The notes beneath the pieces are model-generated. The model was not told where the DNA came from. It made no database searches and worked only from the letters and a program-made list of their open reading frames with translations. From the NCBI GenBank assembly GCA_024180945.1, contig JAKSGN010000036.1, positions 434,001 to 498,000 of the forward strand: a stretch of 64,000 bases of DNA, read 5' to 3'. Below are positions 23,251 to 35,469 of this stretch, one piece after another. Position 1 is the first letter of the stretch. Every line of letters starts with the position of its first letter. The stretch is from Macrophomina tecta. Its lineage: Eukaryota > Ascomycota > Dothideomycetes > Botryosphaeriales > Botryosphaeriaceae. Both the position numbers and the translations under genes were made by a program.

Positions 23251-25144
23251 GGTTGCTGTCTCTACGGGTGCTGCTGCTGCTGCCGAATGCGCGAGGTGAG
23301 GCTAGCGCGAGGAGGAGAAGGAAAAAAAAAAAAAAGGAAAACCGGGGAAGGGGAAAGACGGGGAGCGGAGAGCGGAGAGTGGAGAGACAGAGAGCCGAAG
23401 GAAAGAAGGGTGGTGGTGTGGAGAGAGAAGAGCGAGGTTGAGTGCGTGTGTGGCGGCAGATGAGCAGGGCCAGAAGCTATGACAATTTGCTCGGACGGAG
23501 GAATGGAAGCTGTGGAGCTTGGAGCTTTCTGGAGAGTCGGCCGTTTTTTTGAATCAGGCGGTTGTTGAACAGAGCTCCGGGGCGCGGCCAGGATGCGACC
23601 GGGATGGCACCGAGCTTCCACTGCAGCGCGGCGCGGGAAACGGGTGGAAGAGAGCGAGCGAGGGCGATGAGAGTGGACGAGGGGCTGAAGGTGGTATGAT
23701 ATCACCGCGCCGAGTCTCGCCCGAGCTGCCCGCCCGCTTCCCTGGACGCGCCGCTCTCCGCCAATCGCTGCCGCCCTTGCCCAATCACCGCCGCGTCCTT
23801 CGTGCCCGTAAACCCAGCAGAGCGTCAAATCGCCTCCGTGAACACATCGCGCAGTGCCCCTCCCCCGCCCAGCGTCCCTCAGCTGTGCTCCGGACGGGCC
23901 GCCTGCCGACGAGCCTCACCCTACCTCCGCGAGAAGCTTGTGGCCGCTTTCGACACTAGTGCCGCCGCCGAGACGCCTCTCGACTCGTGGGGGACAATGG
24001 CACGGTGCCCCTACGACAGCCAGTCGGCTCCCAACTGTCGCCTGAGGCAAGCCGGGCACAAGCTCATCAGCCGGGCGTTCCTAAGCTACTCTCCGGATTC
24101 CGGTTCTTACGGACCTCAACGTGCCGCGGGGTCAAGATTTAGCTGGCGCCAACATTTTCCGCCATCACCAGGTGGGAAAAGAGGCCATTCATCTAGCGCC
24201 GAGAGCCCCCCGAAAACGGCGTCTCTTCTTTTTCTGAGCACCGCACCACCTCAGCAACGCAGAGTAGCATGACCCCCGTGCATCTGCAAACCGGGCCGGT
24301 GTCTTTTTCACCATCTCGGTGTGCACAAGCGGTCCCGAAATGGCCGGGAACCAGCCTCTGTCGAGCCAAAGCACTTACACACCGTCTCCACGTGTTCTCC
24401 ATGCGCGTGAATCAGCATCCCAGTCAATAGCTAGTCCACCGCATGAAGGGGGAGGAAAAAAAAAAAAAAAAGAGAAAAGCGAGGAGGGGCAGACGGAGAT
24501 GTCGTCGCATTCATTATGTACATACATCCCCTCACATGTAGCTTCTTTTCAAAATTCCCACACTCCACTCACTCCTTCGCCAACCCCCCAACAAGTTGAC
24601 CCCGAGATCCGCCGAACCTTCCGCGCCTGTACTCCCCCAGTCCAATCCGATTCCGCCCCTGTATATATTCCCCCCCGAACCTACGAGACGACGAGAGCCA
24701 GAACGCAAAAAGGTAACCAATCCCGAAAGCCGTCTCCAAGGCCACACAGCCCGAAAGCGAATAAATCGACAACAAGATGCACTGAACGAATTGCGAGCCC
24801 AGATGCAGAAAGAGAGAGAGTGTGTGTGTGAGAGGACCCCGCCATACAAGTTTCCCGCCAGGAGGGAGCGAGAGATCGTGTATGAAACAAACGGGGAATA
24901 AAGGAAAGTTTTCCCGTGCCCCAAAACTACAAAACAATGATGGAAAAATGCCCCAGACACGCAGATGGGTATCACCCAGACGCCTGCTTTGCTGTTGTTG
25001 AACTTCTTTCTCTTCAGCCTCCGCTCACCACGCAACACGCCTGCCTTGCCGTTCGAATCAAGCCCCATACAACGCCGGCGACACGAATTAGCAAACCTGC
25101 AACGACGCGATACTGACTGATGTCTTCCTCTTCCATTCTCGCCG
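23251..25144. other. Upstream region of ACH1 with purine-rich tracts
   Basis: The first about 200 nt upstream of the ACH1 start are almost all purines on the plus strand (about 23290-23440), hence a pyrimidine-rich leader in the transcript direction. A second A-run lies near 24458-24474. No gene is supported in this interval, although frames are open because of base composition. Confidence 0.5.
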
Positions 25145-26811
25145 TCAACCCCCGCCCGCGCTCGCTGCCTTCTCGCCAAGCGTCGCGACCCGCTCTCGTA
25201 TCTCCGAACTTGCTGCCTGCACAACTCGCGCGAGCTTCGAGCTTTTGTTCGTTTCGCGCTCCGTCTCGCTGTTACTGCTACTCCTGTCATCAAACGCGAC
25301 TCTCTTCGCGACAGGGAATTCTGTTCGCAGCGGACTGGGATGCGCTGTTGAGTTTGCGCTCGCGCTCGTATGTGCAAGGTGTGCTGAGTTGTTGGGGCTG
25401 CTCATGAACAGCAGCGAGTCGACGGCGTCCATTTCCGCTTGCTGGCTGGGCATGCGCAGGATGCCTACCGGCCGCTGAGGTTTGCCAGGCGTAGGTGTCG
25501 AGGGTGTACCAACATCGGTGAAAGGCTTGGACATGTTGACATTCGCTTGAGAACCGAGCATAGGCGGCGGGCGACTGGAGATTGAGCGGCGATGCCGCTT
25601 TGGGCTGACGTCCAGGACAGCTGCGAGGGTCGGAGCCGACGATGCAGAACTGCTATAGGTTGAAGCTGTCGAGGGACGGGCATCATCGTCTACCGCGTCA
25701 AAGTCTCCCGGGCCTGCGTCAAGAAGAGAGATGGTTAAGTCAGAGCGTCCCGTGATACTGAGACAAGGGTTTACCCACTCGATGGCCCAAAGGTCCGGAT
25801 GCCTGGCGGGCTCCCGTGTGCCCCTGGTGTACCCAGATACCGGTCTGACGGGTCTGACAGCGCGCTGGGCCGACGCCGTCGATCATACGCGTGCGGCGAG
25901 TCCGTCGCATTCCTGAACTTTACCGACGTAGGTGTCTGGGTAGCGGGCGACGTCCTTTGCGACGCGGCTGCCGTCTCCAACTCGTCGAGCGACTTCTGCT
26001 CCCATCCGTGCTGGACCTTCATCATTGCGTAGGAAAGACGCGTCTTCAAGTCCGCGGACAGCTGTAGAATCGCACAACAGTTAATTTAACTGCATTCAAG
26101 ACGCGTCCGCGTCGCCGTCGTATTCTCACCTGTCCTATCCTGCTCGGGTTTGACGATGCACTGGTATTTCTGGAGTGCTCATTGCTAAAGAGCACTGAAC
26201 TCCTGGAACTTGCGCTGCTGCTAGGCAGCTTCACTGCACCGCTTGCGGTTCGTTTTGTCCCGTATGATATTGTGGGCGTGTCGACAGCCATGGGACTCGC
26301 AGTCGACGCGTTGACATCGTCATCGTCCGTAGTAGTCGCCGGCTGAGGGGTCACCGCCCTGGGTGGTCTGTTATCTTCCTGGTTTGCGGGCACGCCGGCG
26401 GACTGGGTTGATGGCGGACACTGGCTCGAAACGTTCGAAGTCGCGGGCGAGGTCAGCTCCGTCTCGACGACGGACTCTGACGAAAGATTGCTCTGGGAGG
26501 ATAGGAGAGGCGGCACGTAGCTGGCGCTGCTGGAGGCGGAGATGTTGGATTCCTGGGAGGCGGGGGGCACGTCCGGGATGGCGGTAGAGGTGGTGATGGT
26601 AGCATGGCGGTCGACGTCACGGTGGCTCGCTGCGACGCGCGTCAGTTGTGGTTGTTCTTCCGCGCGATACATGCGGAATGCTTGGACGCGCGAACTCACT
26701 GATGGCGGCGGGGTGAGCTCGTGCCGGGGGAGCCAAGCCTGGCACTGCGGCGGCGGAGTCAGGGCGCGGCGATATGGCCGCGTCGTGCGCGACAGATGTC
26801 AATGCCTCCAT
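25145..26811 (-). CDS. Whi5/Nrm1-family G1/S transcription repressor homologue
   Basis: Exons in transcript order are 26811-26700, 26629-26130, 26061-25779 and 25713-25145, giving 487 aa with consistent phases. Most of the protein is low-complexity Ser/Thr/Pro-rich with many SP/TP sites, as expected for a CDK target. The only ordered motif is LSADLKTRLSYAMMKVQHGW near residues 205-224, right after the second intron. It matches the short GTB helix by which Whi5/Nrm1 proteins bind SBF/MBF. A second conserved-looking segment is AVDSLLFMSSPNNS. The role is to hold back G1/S transcription until cyclin-CDK phosphorylation. The family call rests on this short motif and the overall composition. The start at 26811 is the first ATG that fits. 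Confidence 0.68.
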
Positions 26812-27540
26812 GGCCCTCGTCCGTCGGCTGCAGTGTGGTCGTGGAAGATAGGCCGGCTGCGGCGGGCTCCTGGCGATGGGTGATGACACAATGAACCGGA
26901 GGCTTGCTACTGCGTCGTCGCAGATCGCCAGCTGACCCGCCTGACGCGTGTTGGCCGACGAGCGAACACCAGCGAGACCAGGGTGCACGCGATGCGAGCG
27001 AGCGGCGTCCAACGCGGCACACGCGGAGATTGGAGCACGGCGGGAAAACAGGACTCGGGAACTCGGACGAGAGGGCGCCCGCGATGCAAGCGTCCGGCGT
27101 CTCGTGGGCGATAAAGGACGGTGAGAGACAGGTTGGGCGGCGCGAAACGCGACCTCCGCGTGTTCATGTGCCCGGCCTGGCGCTGTGCCCGCGGCCTGTG
27201 TAGCCGCCGCGCGCAACGCGTCGCCGCAACAAACACCGCCGGCGCTCCGGATGCTCGTGCGCGGCCCAACGCGTCCGTTCGTGTCAAATGAAGCCCTCGA
27301 GTCGCCTGCTACTTGTAACACGGTCGCCCACAACCCTCTGCGGGGCTCCATTCTCTGATGATGATGATGCATGTGGAAAAAGAAACTCTGAATCTCGGGA
27401 AGAATCCCTGCTGCCCCAACGCCGGGAAATGCTTGTTGCAAGAACGAGCTCACGCCCTTATGCACGTATCCGCCCCCAGATAACCACGAGCTCCCGCCAG
27501 ATCGATCTGCGCAGAAAACAACACCCCAAAATGAGACTGA
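26812..27540. other. Upstream region of the Whi5-like gene
   Basis: No additional gene is supported. The stretch is the promoter of the leftward Whi5-like gene and also carries the 3' flank of BMS1, which ends at 27541. Confidence 0.4.
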
Positions 27541-30500
27541 TCACTTTCGCCTCTTCCCGCCACGGTTCGCCGCTGCCTCCTGCGCCTTTCTTTTTCTGCC
27601 TTCCTTCCCCCAGAACTCGGCCTTCTCGCGCTTCTCGCGCTCAGCCCTCTTCTCCTCGTTTTCTGCCACCTTCTTCCGGTAGCCTTCTCGCCTCTTCTCC
27701 TGCGCCTCTCTCCGCTTCGCAACCTTCTCGTTCCGCAGAGTCATGACCTGCTGCATCAGGTTCCTGGCCACCCTCTCCTCCTTGCCAGCCACAACCGCGC
27801 GCTTCTGCATGTACGTTTCCCTCTTCTGCTTCTGCATCTGCACGGGCTGCGAGTGGAAGGGCAGGTCGGCAGCCAGTTTCTTGGGCACCCTGAGAGGATT
27901 GAAGTGGCGTTCTGCGCGCTCAATCTTGCGGTAGGCCGAGTTCTTCTCCTTCGGAGTCTCGATTCCTTCGGCCCTACGCACTTCTCCGGTAAGGCGCATG
28001 CCCTTCCATGCTGTGTCCTCACCCTCCTCTGCAGCGCCAGAGAGGTCGAGGAGATTGGTGACAGGGTTGTAGAATCTGTGCGGTTTGATGGGGAACCATG
28101 CCCGGAGGAACACGATATCGCTCATGAGGACCTTGTCCTCAAAGGTTGCACGAAAGCAACCTTCGGGCTTGCTGAGCGCCCTCTTGATCTGTCCGCGAAT
28201 ACCGGATACTGTCTTAATGCTGGCCCCCTCGAACTTGGCGATTTCTAATGACGAGCCGAACATGTCCTTGATGAATGCCGTGTTCTTGAAGATCTTGTAT
28301 GGGTGGCCAGTGAGCTTGAGCTTCTTGACGATCTCGAAGCTCTCATCCACATTGAGCACCACGCCAGTCGCAGCGATCCGGAAGCCGGGATTCTTATTGG
28401 AGAAACTTTGCACGCAACAGAAACCCGTGTTCGGTGCGATCAACGGGCCGTAGAACGTACCAAAACAGTGCATGTGCTCAGGCGTATACTTTAGCATACG
28501 GTTGCGCACGCGCGAATCTGAAATGCTGTAGATAGGCAGTGACTGGAACCTCCTCCAGCCCAGAGAGAAGATAAGAGGGTCGTTCGTCTTGAGGATCTTC
28601 TTATGCCACCGATGGCGCTTGATACGGACCTGAAGGTACCCGAAGCGGTCCTCGGTGGGGGTGAGTCCACCAATGATGATAGGAAAGCGGGGGTTGAAGT
28701 GAGCAGAGAACTCGTACGGGACATTCTCAAGGACGATACGGGCGTATGTTCCCGCTCTGTAACCCTCGACACGAACTCGAGACTGATCGTCCAGCTGCTC
28801 AAACTCCGCGCGGTTGATGTCTAGCTGCTTCTGAATAGCAGCCTTCTGCGCATCGTACCAATCGTCCTCGCCAAACTCCTCTTCCCCGCCACCTTCCGCC
28901 CGCTCATTTGTCTTGTCGTTTGCGAACCCGCTACGGTCTTCCTCTTCGAAGCGAAGCTTAAGCTCTTCCTTCTTCCGTGCGTTCTTCTCACGCTCCTCTT
29001 GAAGCTTGGCCTCCGCGTCTTCCTCGTTCTCGTTTCCGCCTACAACTTCTCCGGTCTCGAGGTCCTCGAAAGCACCATCTCCTTCATCGTCATCCTCGAT
29101 GCCGTTGAACTCTTCGTCAGACCCTTCATCATCGTCGCCATCCTTTCCAAGTCTTGCAGATGCAAATCTTTGGCGGAGAGATTCTAGATTTTCTTCGTCG
29201 GTCCATTTTTGCGCCAGTGCATCGTAATCGTACTCTGGGATGGCGCGGTCTTCACTCTGAGTTGCAGAGCTGTCCTTAACTGCCTTGAAGAATTCGTCTG
29301 GCTCTTGCTCCTCAGACTCCTCATCGTTCTTCTCTCCTCGCCATGTCCGGATGACCTCTGCTGGGGACATGGAATCATTATACATTAAGCGGGCGAGCTC
29401 GGCAGTGCGGTACGGTCGTTTCTTCCCGTGGGCTTTCCTTGCGTTTTCCGCAAGGTTGTCCTTCCACTTCAGCGCACCGTTTTCATCCTCTGAGAAGTCG
29501 TCATCGTCCAAGTCGTCAGGATCTTCCAGCTCCTGGTCGTCGACTGAGGAGATTGAGCCGAGGTCGGAATCGCTGTCGGCGAAAGCGATGTCGTCCTGAG
29601 TATCCCCGTTTGTAGCTTTCTCGTCGTCCTTACGGAACGCACGGCCTAACCGGCTCTCCTCCAAGTATCCAGTATCGTCTTCCTCCTCTTCTTCGTCACC
29701 GCTTCCCAGCATGTCCTCGTCTTCTTCGTCTTCGTCACTGCCATACTCCCCGTCATCCTCCTCCTCGACTCTGCTTGCAAGACGGGCATGACGTTGGCTT
29801 GTTCGGCCCTTGTCATTCGTGTCATCATCCGCAGCGGCTCTGTCGATCATCTCGCCGTTGCTGAACAGCTTCAAACCTTTGTCGGCCTCACCCAACAACC
29901 GCCTCTCGCCCTGCAGGCCAACGACGAGCTGTTCTCCGAGACCTCGCTCTTCCTGGTCGGCATCTTTGTTGAACGTAGACGTCTTGACATCAATATAGAC
30001 AGCATCCTTATCGACCAACACACCGCCGACGTCGGACATCGGAGCAAACAAGACTTTCTGCTTCTCACCCAGTCTCCTGCTCTTTGACTTGCCGGTAGCT
30101 TGTTGCGCAGCCTTTTCTTGGTAAGGGGTCGGGCATGGATCTGGCAGGGGCTCGATCATAGAGACGTTCAAATCGCCCACACCTGGTACATGTACTCGCG
30201 CACCCTGCGCCGGAAAATTTGTGCCTCTCAAGTAGCCGTATAGAGCGACGGTCCTGTCACATTTCGGATTCTCTTCGATGTCGGTCGGCGGCGTGATGTC
30301 CAAGAAGCGGTCCGCCAAGCAGTACGGGTGCGAATTCCTCCACACGAGGGGTCTGGGGTTCTTCATAACCGACAAAAACCTCGACAGGTTGAGGACCTCA
30401 CGGTCCGGGTATCGCCCATTTACCACACCAGAAAGATAGAAAAGCTTCGCGCCCTGGTACAACTCGCTCCAGAACCGGTGCTTTAACCTCTTCTTCTGGA

Positions 30501-31145
30501 TCTTGAGGGCGGACTGCTTTTTGAACAGGTCCAAATGTGTCAGGATGCCGAAAACGTTGCCAGGCATACCGGTGGCACTCAAGACGTTCAGAAACTCCAT
30601 TGTTTCCATCTCGAAGCCATAGTTTCCGTCAATCATAAGCAGCACAATGTCCACCACCTTGGCAATATCGATCATGGCAGCGAGCGAGTCCGCGGGGGTC
30701 TCGAGGAACGTAAGACGGCGGCGCTTCGACGTCACGACGGTAAGAGGACCAGTAGGATGCGAAAGGGTTTGCTTCGTGTAGCGACGGATGAGCGACTTGA
30801 TCAGAGTCGTCTTGCCCACTCCTGGAGGTCCAACGACGGCGACAACAATGGGTGGTGCCTCCTCGGGGAGGCGGTCCACCATGGGAACATGGAGGCGTTT
30901 CTCTTTGACCTAGTAGAGTCTCAGTACAAGTTCAAACTTCCTTCGCACCAACCTGCATACATCGTGAGAGCGCGCAGCCTGCTTCTGGAGTTTTCCCGGG
31001 TTGGCGAAGGCAAAAGCCTTGGGGTTTGTTCCTGCGCATGTCCGTCAGTCTCGCTCGTCCCAATGGCCAGCCTCTGCGACATACCCCCAGTAGGCTTCTT
31101 CTTCTCCTTGCCCGCACGGTGGGGCTTGTTCGTCTGTTCGGACAT
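27541..31145 (-). CDS. BMS1: Ribosome biogenesis GTPase Bms1
   Basis: Exons in transcript order are 31145-31085, 31031-30961 and 30909-27541, giving 1166 aa. Yeast Bms1 has 1183 aa. The N-terminus MSEQTNKPHRAGKEKKK is basic. The GTPase domain has the P-loop GPPGVGKTTLIKSL, a DIVLLMIDG strand and GILTHLD in the base-recognition position. An AARP2CN domain follows, then a long acidic centre with repeated D/E runs, then the conserved C-terminal RIBIOP_C part (GTFYGPLIAPNTGF, ATFEDKVLMSDIVFLRAW). A Lys/Arg-rich tail ends in GGKRRK. Bms1 acts in the nucleolar SSU processome with the RNA cyclase-like Rcl1 in early 40S maturation. Two short 5' introns are required to reach the conserved N-terminus. 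This is a conserved single-copy gene. Confidence 0.96.
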
Positions 31146-31713
31146 TGTTGTTGCGCGGCGACCTCACGCAGATCGCAAGTCGCAACAGCTTCGCAGAGGA
31201 AATTTTGGCTCGACGACTTCGCGCTAGTCCGAAATGGAGCAAGGGCCGACTTATCGATAAGGGCAGGCTGTGCACCGACTCGCCGGCCGCCGAGTGCGGG
31301 CGAGCGTCTGGACTCGCGCTGCCCCTCGTTCTGCACTGCGCAACCCACGGCCACGCTTCCGTCACGCTCGGCGCCGCCCACGGGGAATGGTGAGAGAGCG
31401 CCCACCTGGACTATTGCTCATGACAAGCCGAGCTGATGCGATAGCCAATGCCCTGCATTTCTGACGCCGCACCTGAGGCGGCTGCAGCGCCAAGCTGACC
31501 GCCACGTTATCGCGGGCTCCGCAGCAGGGCCAACGCACGTCATCGAGCGCCTAGCTACGGCCTTGATCGTGTGGAGGGGGAGGGGCAGTCTGATACATAA
31601 GCTCGCCCGCTCACTCCGGACCCTCTGTCAACATCTCATCACAACGCTCGTACCCCCAGCTCATCATTTTCCTCTCCAGAACACTTCGCAGATACACCTC
31701 AACCACTGCCAAA

Positions 31714-32178
31714 ATGCCTGCCATCAACGTACGCCTCTGACGTCTGTCGCTACCCGGATCGATTAATGTGCTGACGTTGGCTCAGGTCACCCTCAAGGAA
31801 GGCGCCAGCCCCGAGCAGCTCGAGCAGTAGGCTACCATCATTGTCTCCCCCCCAGACCCAGACTAAACATCTCGTTTCAGGGCCAAGAAGGCTGTTTCCG
31901 AGCAGGGTGGAAAGGTCACTCACGAGTTCAAGTTGATCAAGGGCTTCACGTACGACTACCCCACCTGTCCATCCGTCCGCACCCGTGATCCCCCCTACAG
32001 CAACACAACACCCCCATGACAACGCTCTCATACTTTGCCAACCACGATATCACGATTGCCCGCGGATCATCCGGCTGACAGACATTACAGTGCTGAGTTC
32101 CCCGAGGGCACCGTCCACAGCCTATCCACCAACGACCACGTCACCGTCGAGGCCGACCAGGAAGTCAAGACCCAGTAG
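31714..32178 (+). CDS. Subtilisin-propeptide-like proteinase inhibitor (I9/PBI2 type)
   Basis: A 70-aa protein is encoded by four exons: 31714-31728, 31786-31826, 31881-31949 and 32091-32178. Every intron has GT-AG borders and the phases close. The product reads MPAINVTLKEGASPEQ, then AKKAVSEQGGKVTHEF, then GFTAEFPEGTVHSLS and ends VEADQEVKTQ. It is a stand-alone inhibitor I9 fold, like yeast PBI2 (proteinase B inhibitor), which also serves in vacuole fusion. It lacks a signal peptide and a protease domain, so it is a free cytosolic inhibitor, not a fragment of a subtilase. It is divergent from BMS1 with about 570 bp between the starts. Confidence 0.88.
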
Positions 32179-33965
32179 ACTGCTTGCTTGCCGCCTAGAG
32201 AGCGTGCTGCCGTGCTGCGATGTAGATGACAGCCCGAACGTCCATACACGCAGAGATGATCGTGTGGGAGGCATACTTGATACTTTAGATACCCTCACGA
32301 GTGGATAAGATCATGACGAAAAATCCCATTCCCCCTAACAACGATGTTGGTGACCGCGTTGTGAGCCACGACAATCCGATGCAGAGAGTATTATACCTTG
32401 CCCGGCTCCGTATAGGGAGAACTCTAATGATCGGCTATGTGCTTGAAGTGCATGAGAAATCCACCCCAGAGCTTCGTGATATTCAGCAAATGACTTGCCT
32501 ACGCGTTTTTCCTCTCCACGTTGACAGGCTGACAGAATAGCAGTTCCAACATAACAGCATTGTTGCAGACTCCTCGACGGACTCTTAATTACTGGAAGCT
32601 CCCTTGTGCCACCCAACAGAGCATAGGAATACCGAAGTCACCGTTCATTTTATCATATAGAAAGAGCCCTGTCAACGCGCAGTACGAGCCAGGCTTCTCC
32701 GATTACATTCCCTGCCACCCACCAAAGAAAGCAAAAGCAAAAGGAGCCTAGATCCACGCCTCTTCCCACAAACACCATCACCCGCAGTACTGGAAGGGAC
32801 AAAAGAGCATACCCTCTAACCATACGCCACCCCCCCCCAAAAAAAAAGAGAGAATAAAAAAAAACTCGCGACCATCTCCAGAGCTAAAAAGGCCTGGTGA
32901 GAGAACTAACTAGCCCGGTCAAGCAATCGCGACCTTCCTTAGCCACGCACTGGTCAATGCGGTTTTAGGCGTCCATATCAGCAATGAGAGGTAAGGCAAC
33001 ATGGCCGCATGATGAAGATAGATCTCCTCTTGGCACATCCAAAAAGTATCGTAGCGCTCCAACTTCAAGACAACCACAAGTGGGCGCGGCATTGGCACAG
33101 ATTTTTCAAAAAAAAAAAAAAAAAAAAAAAAAGAAAGAAAGAAAAGAACACAAAAGAAACCTTTACGTGTCTCTTCTGAGTGATATCTAGCTCCCTCAAA
33201 CCATCATCTCCGAGCTACTATTGGCTCTGCGAATACTTAATTTGGCGAGAAAGGATAGTCTCCGCCGCACCGATGCTGGCGCTCAAGGTGATAGTGCTAG
33301 GGTGGGCTGGAACAACGCAGAAACAGAGAAAAGTGGCACGAGACGTTTTGATCATTACGAGCTACGTCTGAGGGATGATTGTATATCATTCCGGGTGTCG
33401 TATACTTCCTTCGTATGTGAGAAAGCTCCTGTGGAAACGAAAGAACAGAGAGCGTGCACTGTCAGGCTACTTCTGCCCTGCTGTGCTGAGCCTGTCACCA
33501 AAATTGACATGACAATGGGTCTGTATCAACTGCGGCGGAAAGTCATTCGGAAAATTGTCCGTGAGTTGAACGATCTTGCTACCCCGAGTCATTTGCGCGA
33601 GTTGGGTTATTATAGATTCTGAGCACCATGTGACAAGTTTGCAGGTTGAAACACGTTCTTGTTCGAGTTATCGGGTCACATTTCCCTTCCGTTGATGACC
33701 AACACGATCCAAGCACCTCATGTAAAGACCGCCATTAGCACATATGGTCAATTATCTCAATGCTCGTTTCCGCGGACTCACCAGAAGCTGGCAAAGAGGG
33801 GACTGGGTCGATGTTCAGCACAACGCCACCAAATTGACACGCCAGCTCCTCGCAGTGCCAGCCAATCAAACAAATGAATGAATTCTGACTCTCCGACGCA
33901 TGCCGCAAGCAACGAAATGATTCAGATAGTGGGACGTACATATGGAATAAGCTTTGGTCCAGCGG
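32179..33965. other. Gene-free spacer with low-complexity tract
   Basis: No gene is supported. The spacer holds the 3' flank of the PBI2-like gene, short A-rich runs and a long poly(A) tract. Its right end leads into the gag relic. Confidence 0.45.
33108..33156. repeat. Poly(A) run followed by GAAA units
   Basis: An uninterrupted run of about 25 A is followed by a few GAAA units. It is simple-sequence DNA, possibly a trace of a retroposed tail but not diagnostic. Confidence 0.85.
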
Positions 33966-33969
33966 GTGT

Positions 33970-34675
33970 TTAGTGAGAGATGGAATCCTGGATGATCATT
34001 TCCATAAAATCTTCGGAAGGGAAGTCGGTGGCATTCGTGCAAGTATTCCACTCGCGTGTAATCAGGTGACGCCACATGCCCCATTCAGGCAAGGGTAAGT
34101 TGTGAAGTAGGTGTTGTAAGACGAACTCCCTTGGAAGGGTAACGCCTTGCACAGTGATTAGCCTCCACACCTTACGGAAGTTCACCACAAAGTCGCGAAC
34201 GGGCGTTCCTGGCTTTATTTTCTTAGAGAGAAGAGTATACGCAGAGCTCCAAGGGTCCATGTACCGCGTCTTGCCAACATTGGCTTGGATACGCGTTAAG
34301 ATGGTGTAAAGGTGATTCACCTGGTGTGCGTGACGCGGATGCGTATATATGAGGTTGGACGGGGGAGCGTATCAACACCGCCGCCCTGTTACCTAAAAGT
34401 GTAAAGAAGCATTTCTGCTTATCACTGTACGACTCTTGAATAACCGGATTGCAGGTCAAGAAACTCCAGAGGCCATATATTTCAGCAATGTGCTGCAACT
34501 CAGTAACCCAAAGGTTGTACGTCTTGGGCCCGGTGAGCCTAGTGCGAATCTTGACGTTACTGGATAGCTTGCACGACTCCCACCAAACCTCCAGCATATC
34601 CGCCTCAAGGACGGGCGCGCCTGCATAAGGCGGAGGTGTTTTGAAGGGATCGGTGTCTTTGGGCGACTCCACCAT
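33970..34675 (-). pseudogene. Copia-type retrotransposon gag relic
   Basis: Reading leftward from ATG 34675, the frame has ADMLEVWWESCKLSSNV and TYNLWVTELQHIAEIYGLW. This is the style of the gag-polypeptide (UBN2-like) domain of Ty1/copia elements, where a terminal NYxxWxxEL block is typical. After about 34340 the sequence continues in another frame with LYTILTRIQANVG, then PGTPVRDFVVNFRKVW and LPREFVLQHLLHNLP. A frameshift therefore separates the two parts. No zinc knuckle, protease, integrase or reverse transcriptase follows before 33900, so only a gag fragment remains. The assignment is by motif recognition, not by alignment. Confidence 0.6.
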
Positions 34676-34689
34676 GGTGATTATCATGA

Positions 34690-35469
34690 ATTACCCGATT
34701 GAGACGAGGGAGAGGTAAGCGAACAAAAGTGTGATCAATAGAGTGATCAATAGCGCTCTTTGCGCAGAGGGCTCATAACTTGTGATAGATGAAACACGAT
34801 CCTTGATGTATTGAACGCTATCTTCTTGGCTGCATATATACACAAAGTAAATATCGGTGTCAGTAATACTCGGCGATGCCGTAACGTGCAGAGCGCCGAC
34901 TTGGCAGCACTACTGCTAGCGTCGCTAACAATTGAACGATATCTACTCGACTGCTTAAATATGTAACGCGGATTTCGCCGCGATCAGTGAAAAATCGTAT
35001 TGCGGTAGTTAGTCTTGTACGGAGCGCTATCTTGGCAGCGCTTTGGCGGCATCGCTAACATGGTTATACCTCGACGTCATACGGTGATTGCCTTTTCGCC
35101 ACACAGTTTCCCGACGCTTCGCCACCTCTCAACGCCATGTTTCAGTTCTGGGAGGACAACTTGAACTAATCAAGGGTCTTCGATTTTTTCGCAGCAGCGA
35201 GATTTATATCTAATCTGCCGAAGAAAGTTGCATTGTGCCGCAATAGTGGGAAATCATAAAACCATGACTCTAAACCACCATAATCAACAAAGTAAGAAAG
35301 ACGCCGAACCCAACCCCAGCCAGGCATCACACATTTCGTCTTGATAAGTGCTTCGCCGGCATCTAGTCAAACCATCACCATTATGCTTTTTGGATCGTCC
35401 ACAACCGGGAATCGCTGGAAAAACACAACAAAAAGAACGAAAGACTCGCAGAATCCTTCACGCACGAAT
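34690..35469. repeat. Flank of gag relic with short degenerate repeats
   Basis: A GTGATCAATAG unit occurs twice in tandem near 34731-34755. A longer degenerate unit with the common core CTTGGCAGC...TCGCTAACA occurs near 34898-34930 and again near 35030-35060. This could be remnant LTR sequence upstream of the gag relic, since gag reads leftward, but no complete LTR pair can be drawn. Confidence 0.4.

Noticed and set aside
23262..23828. 188-codon minus-strand frame upstream of ACH1
   Set aside because: It is translated from the purine/pyrimidine tract, giving Ser/Pro/Phe low-complexity sequence. It overlaps the ACH1 leader.
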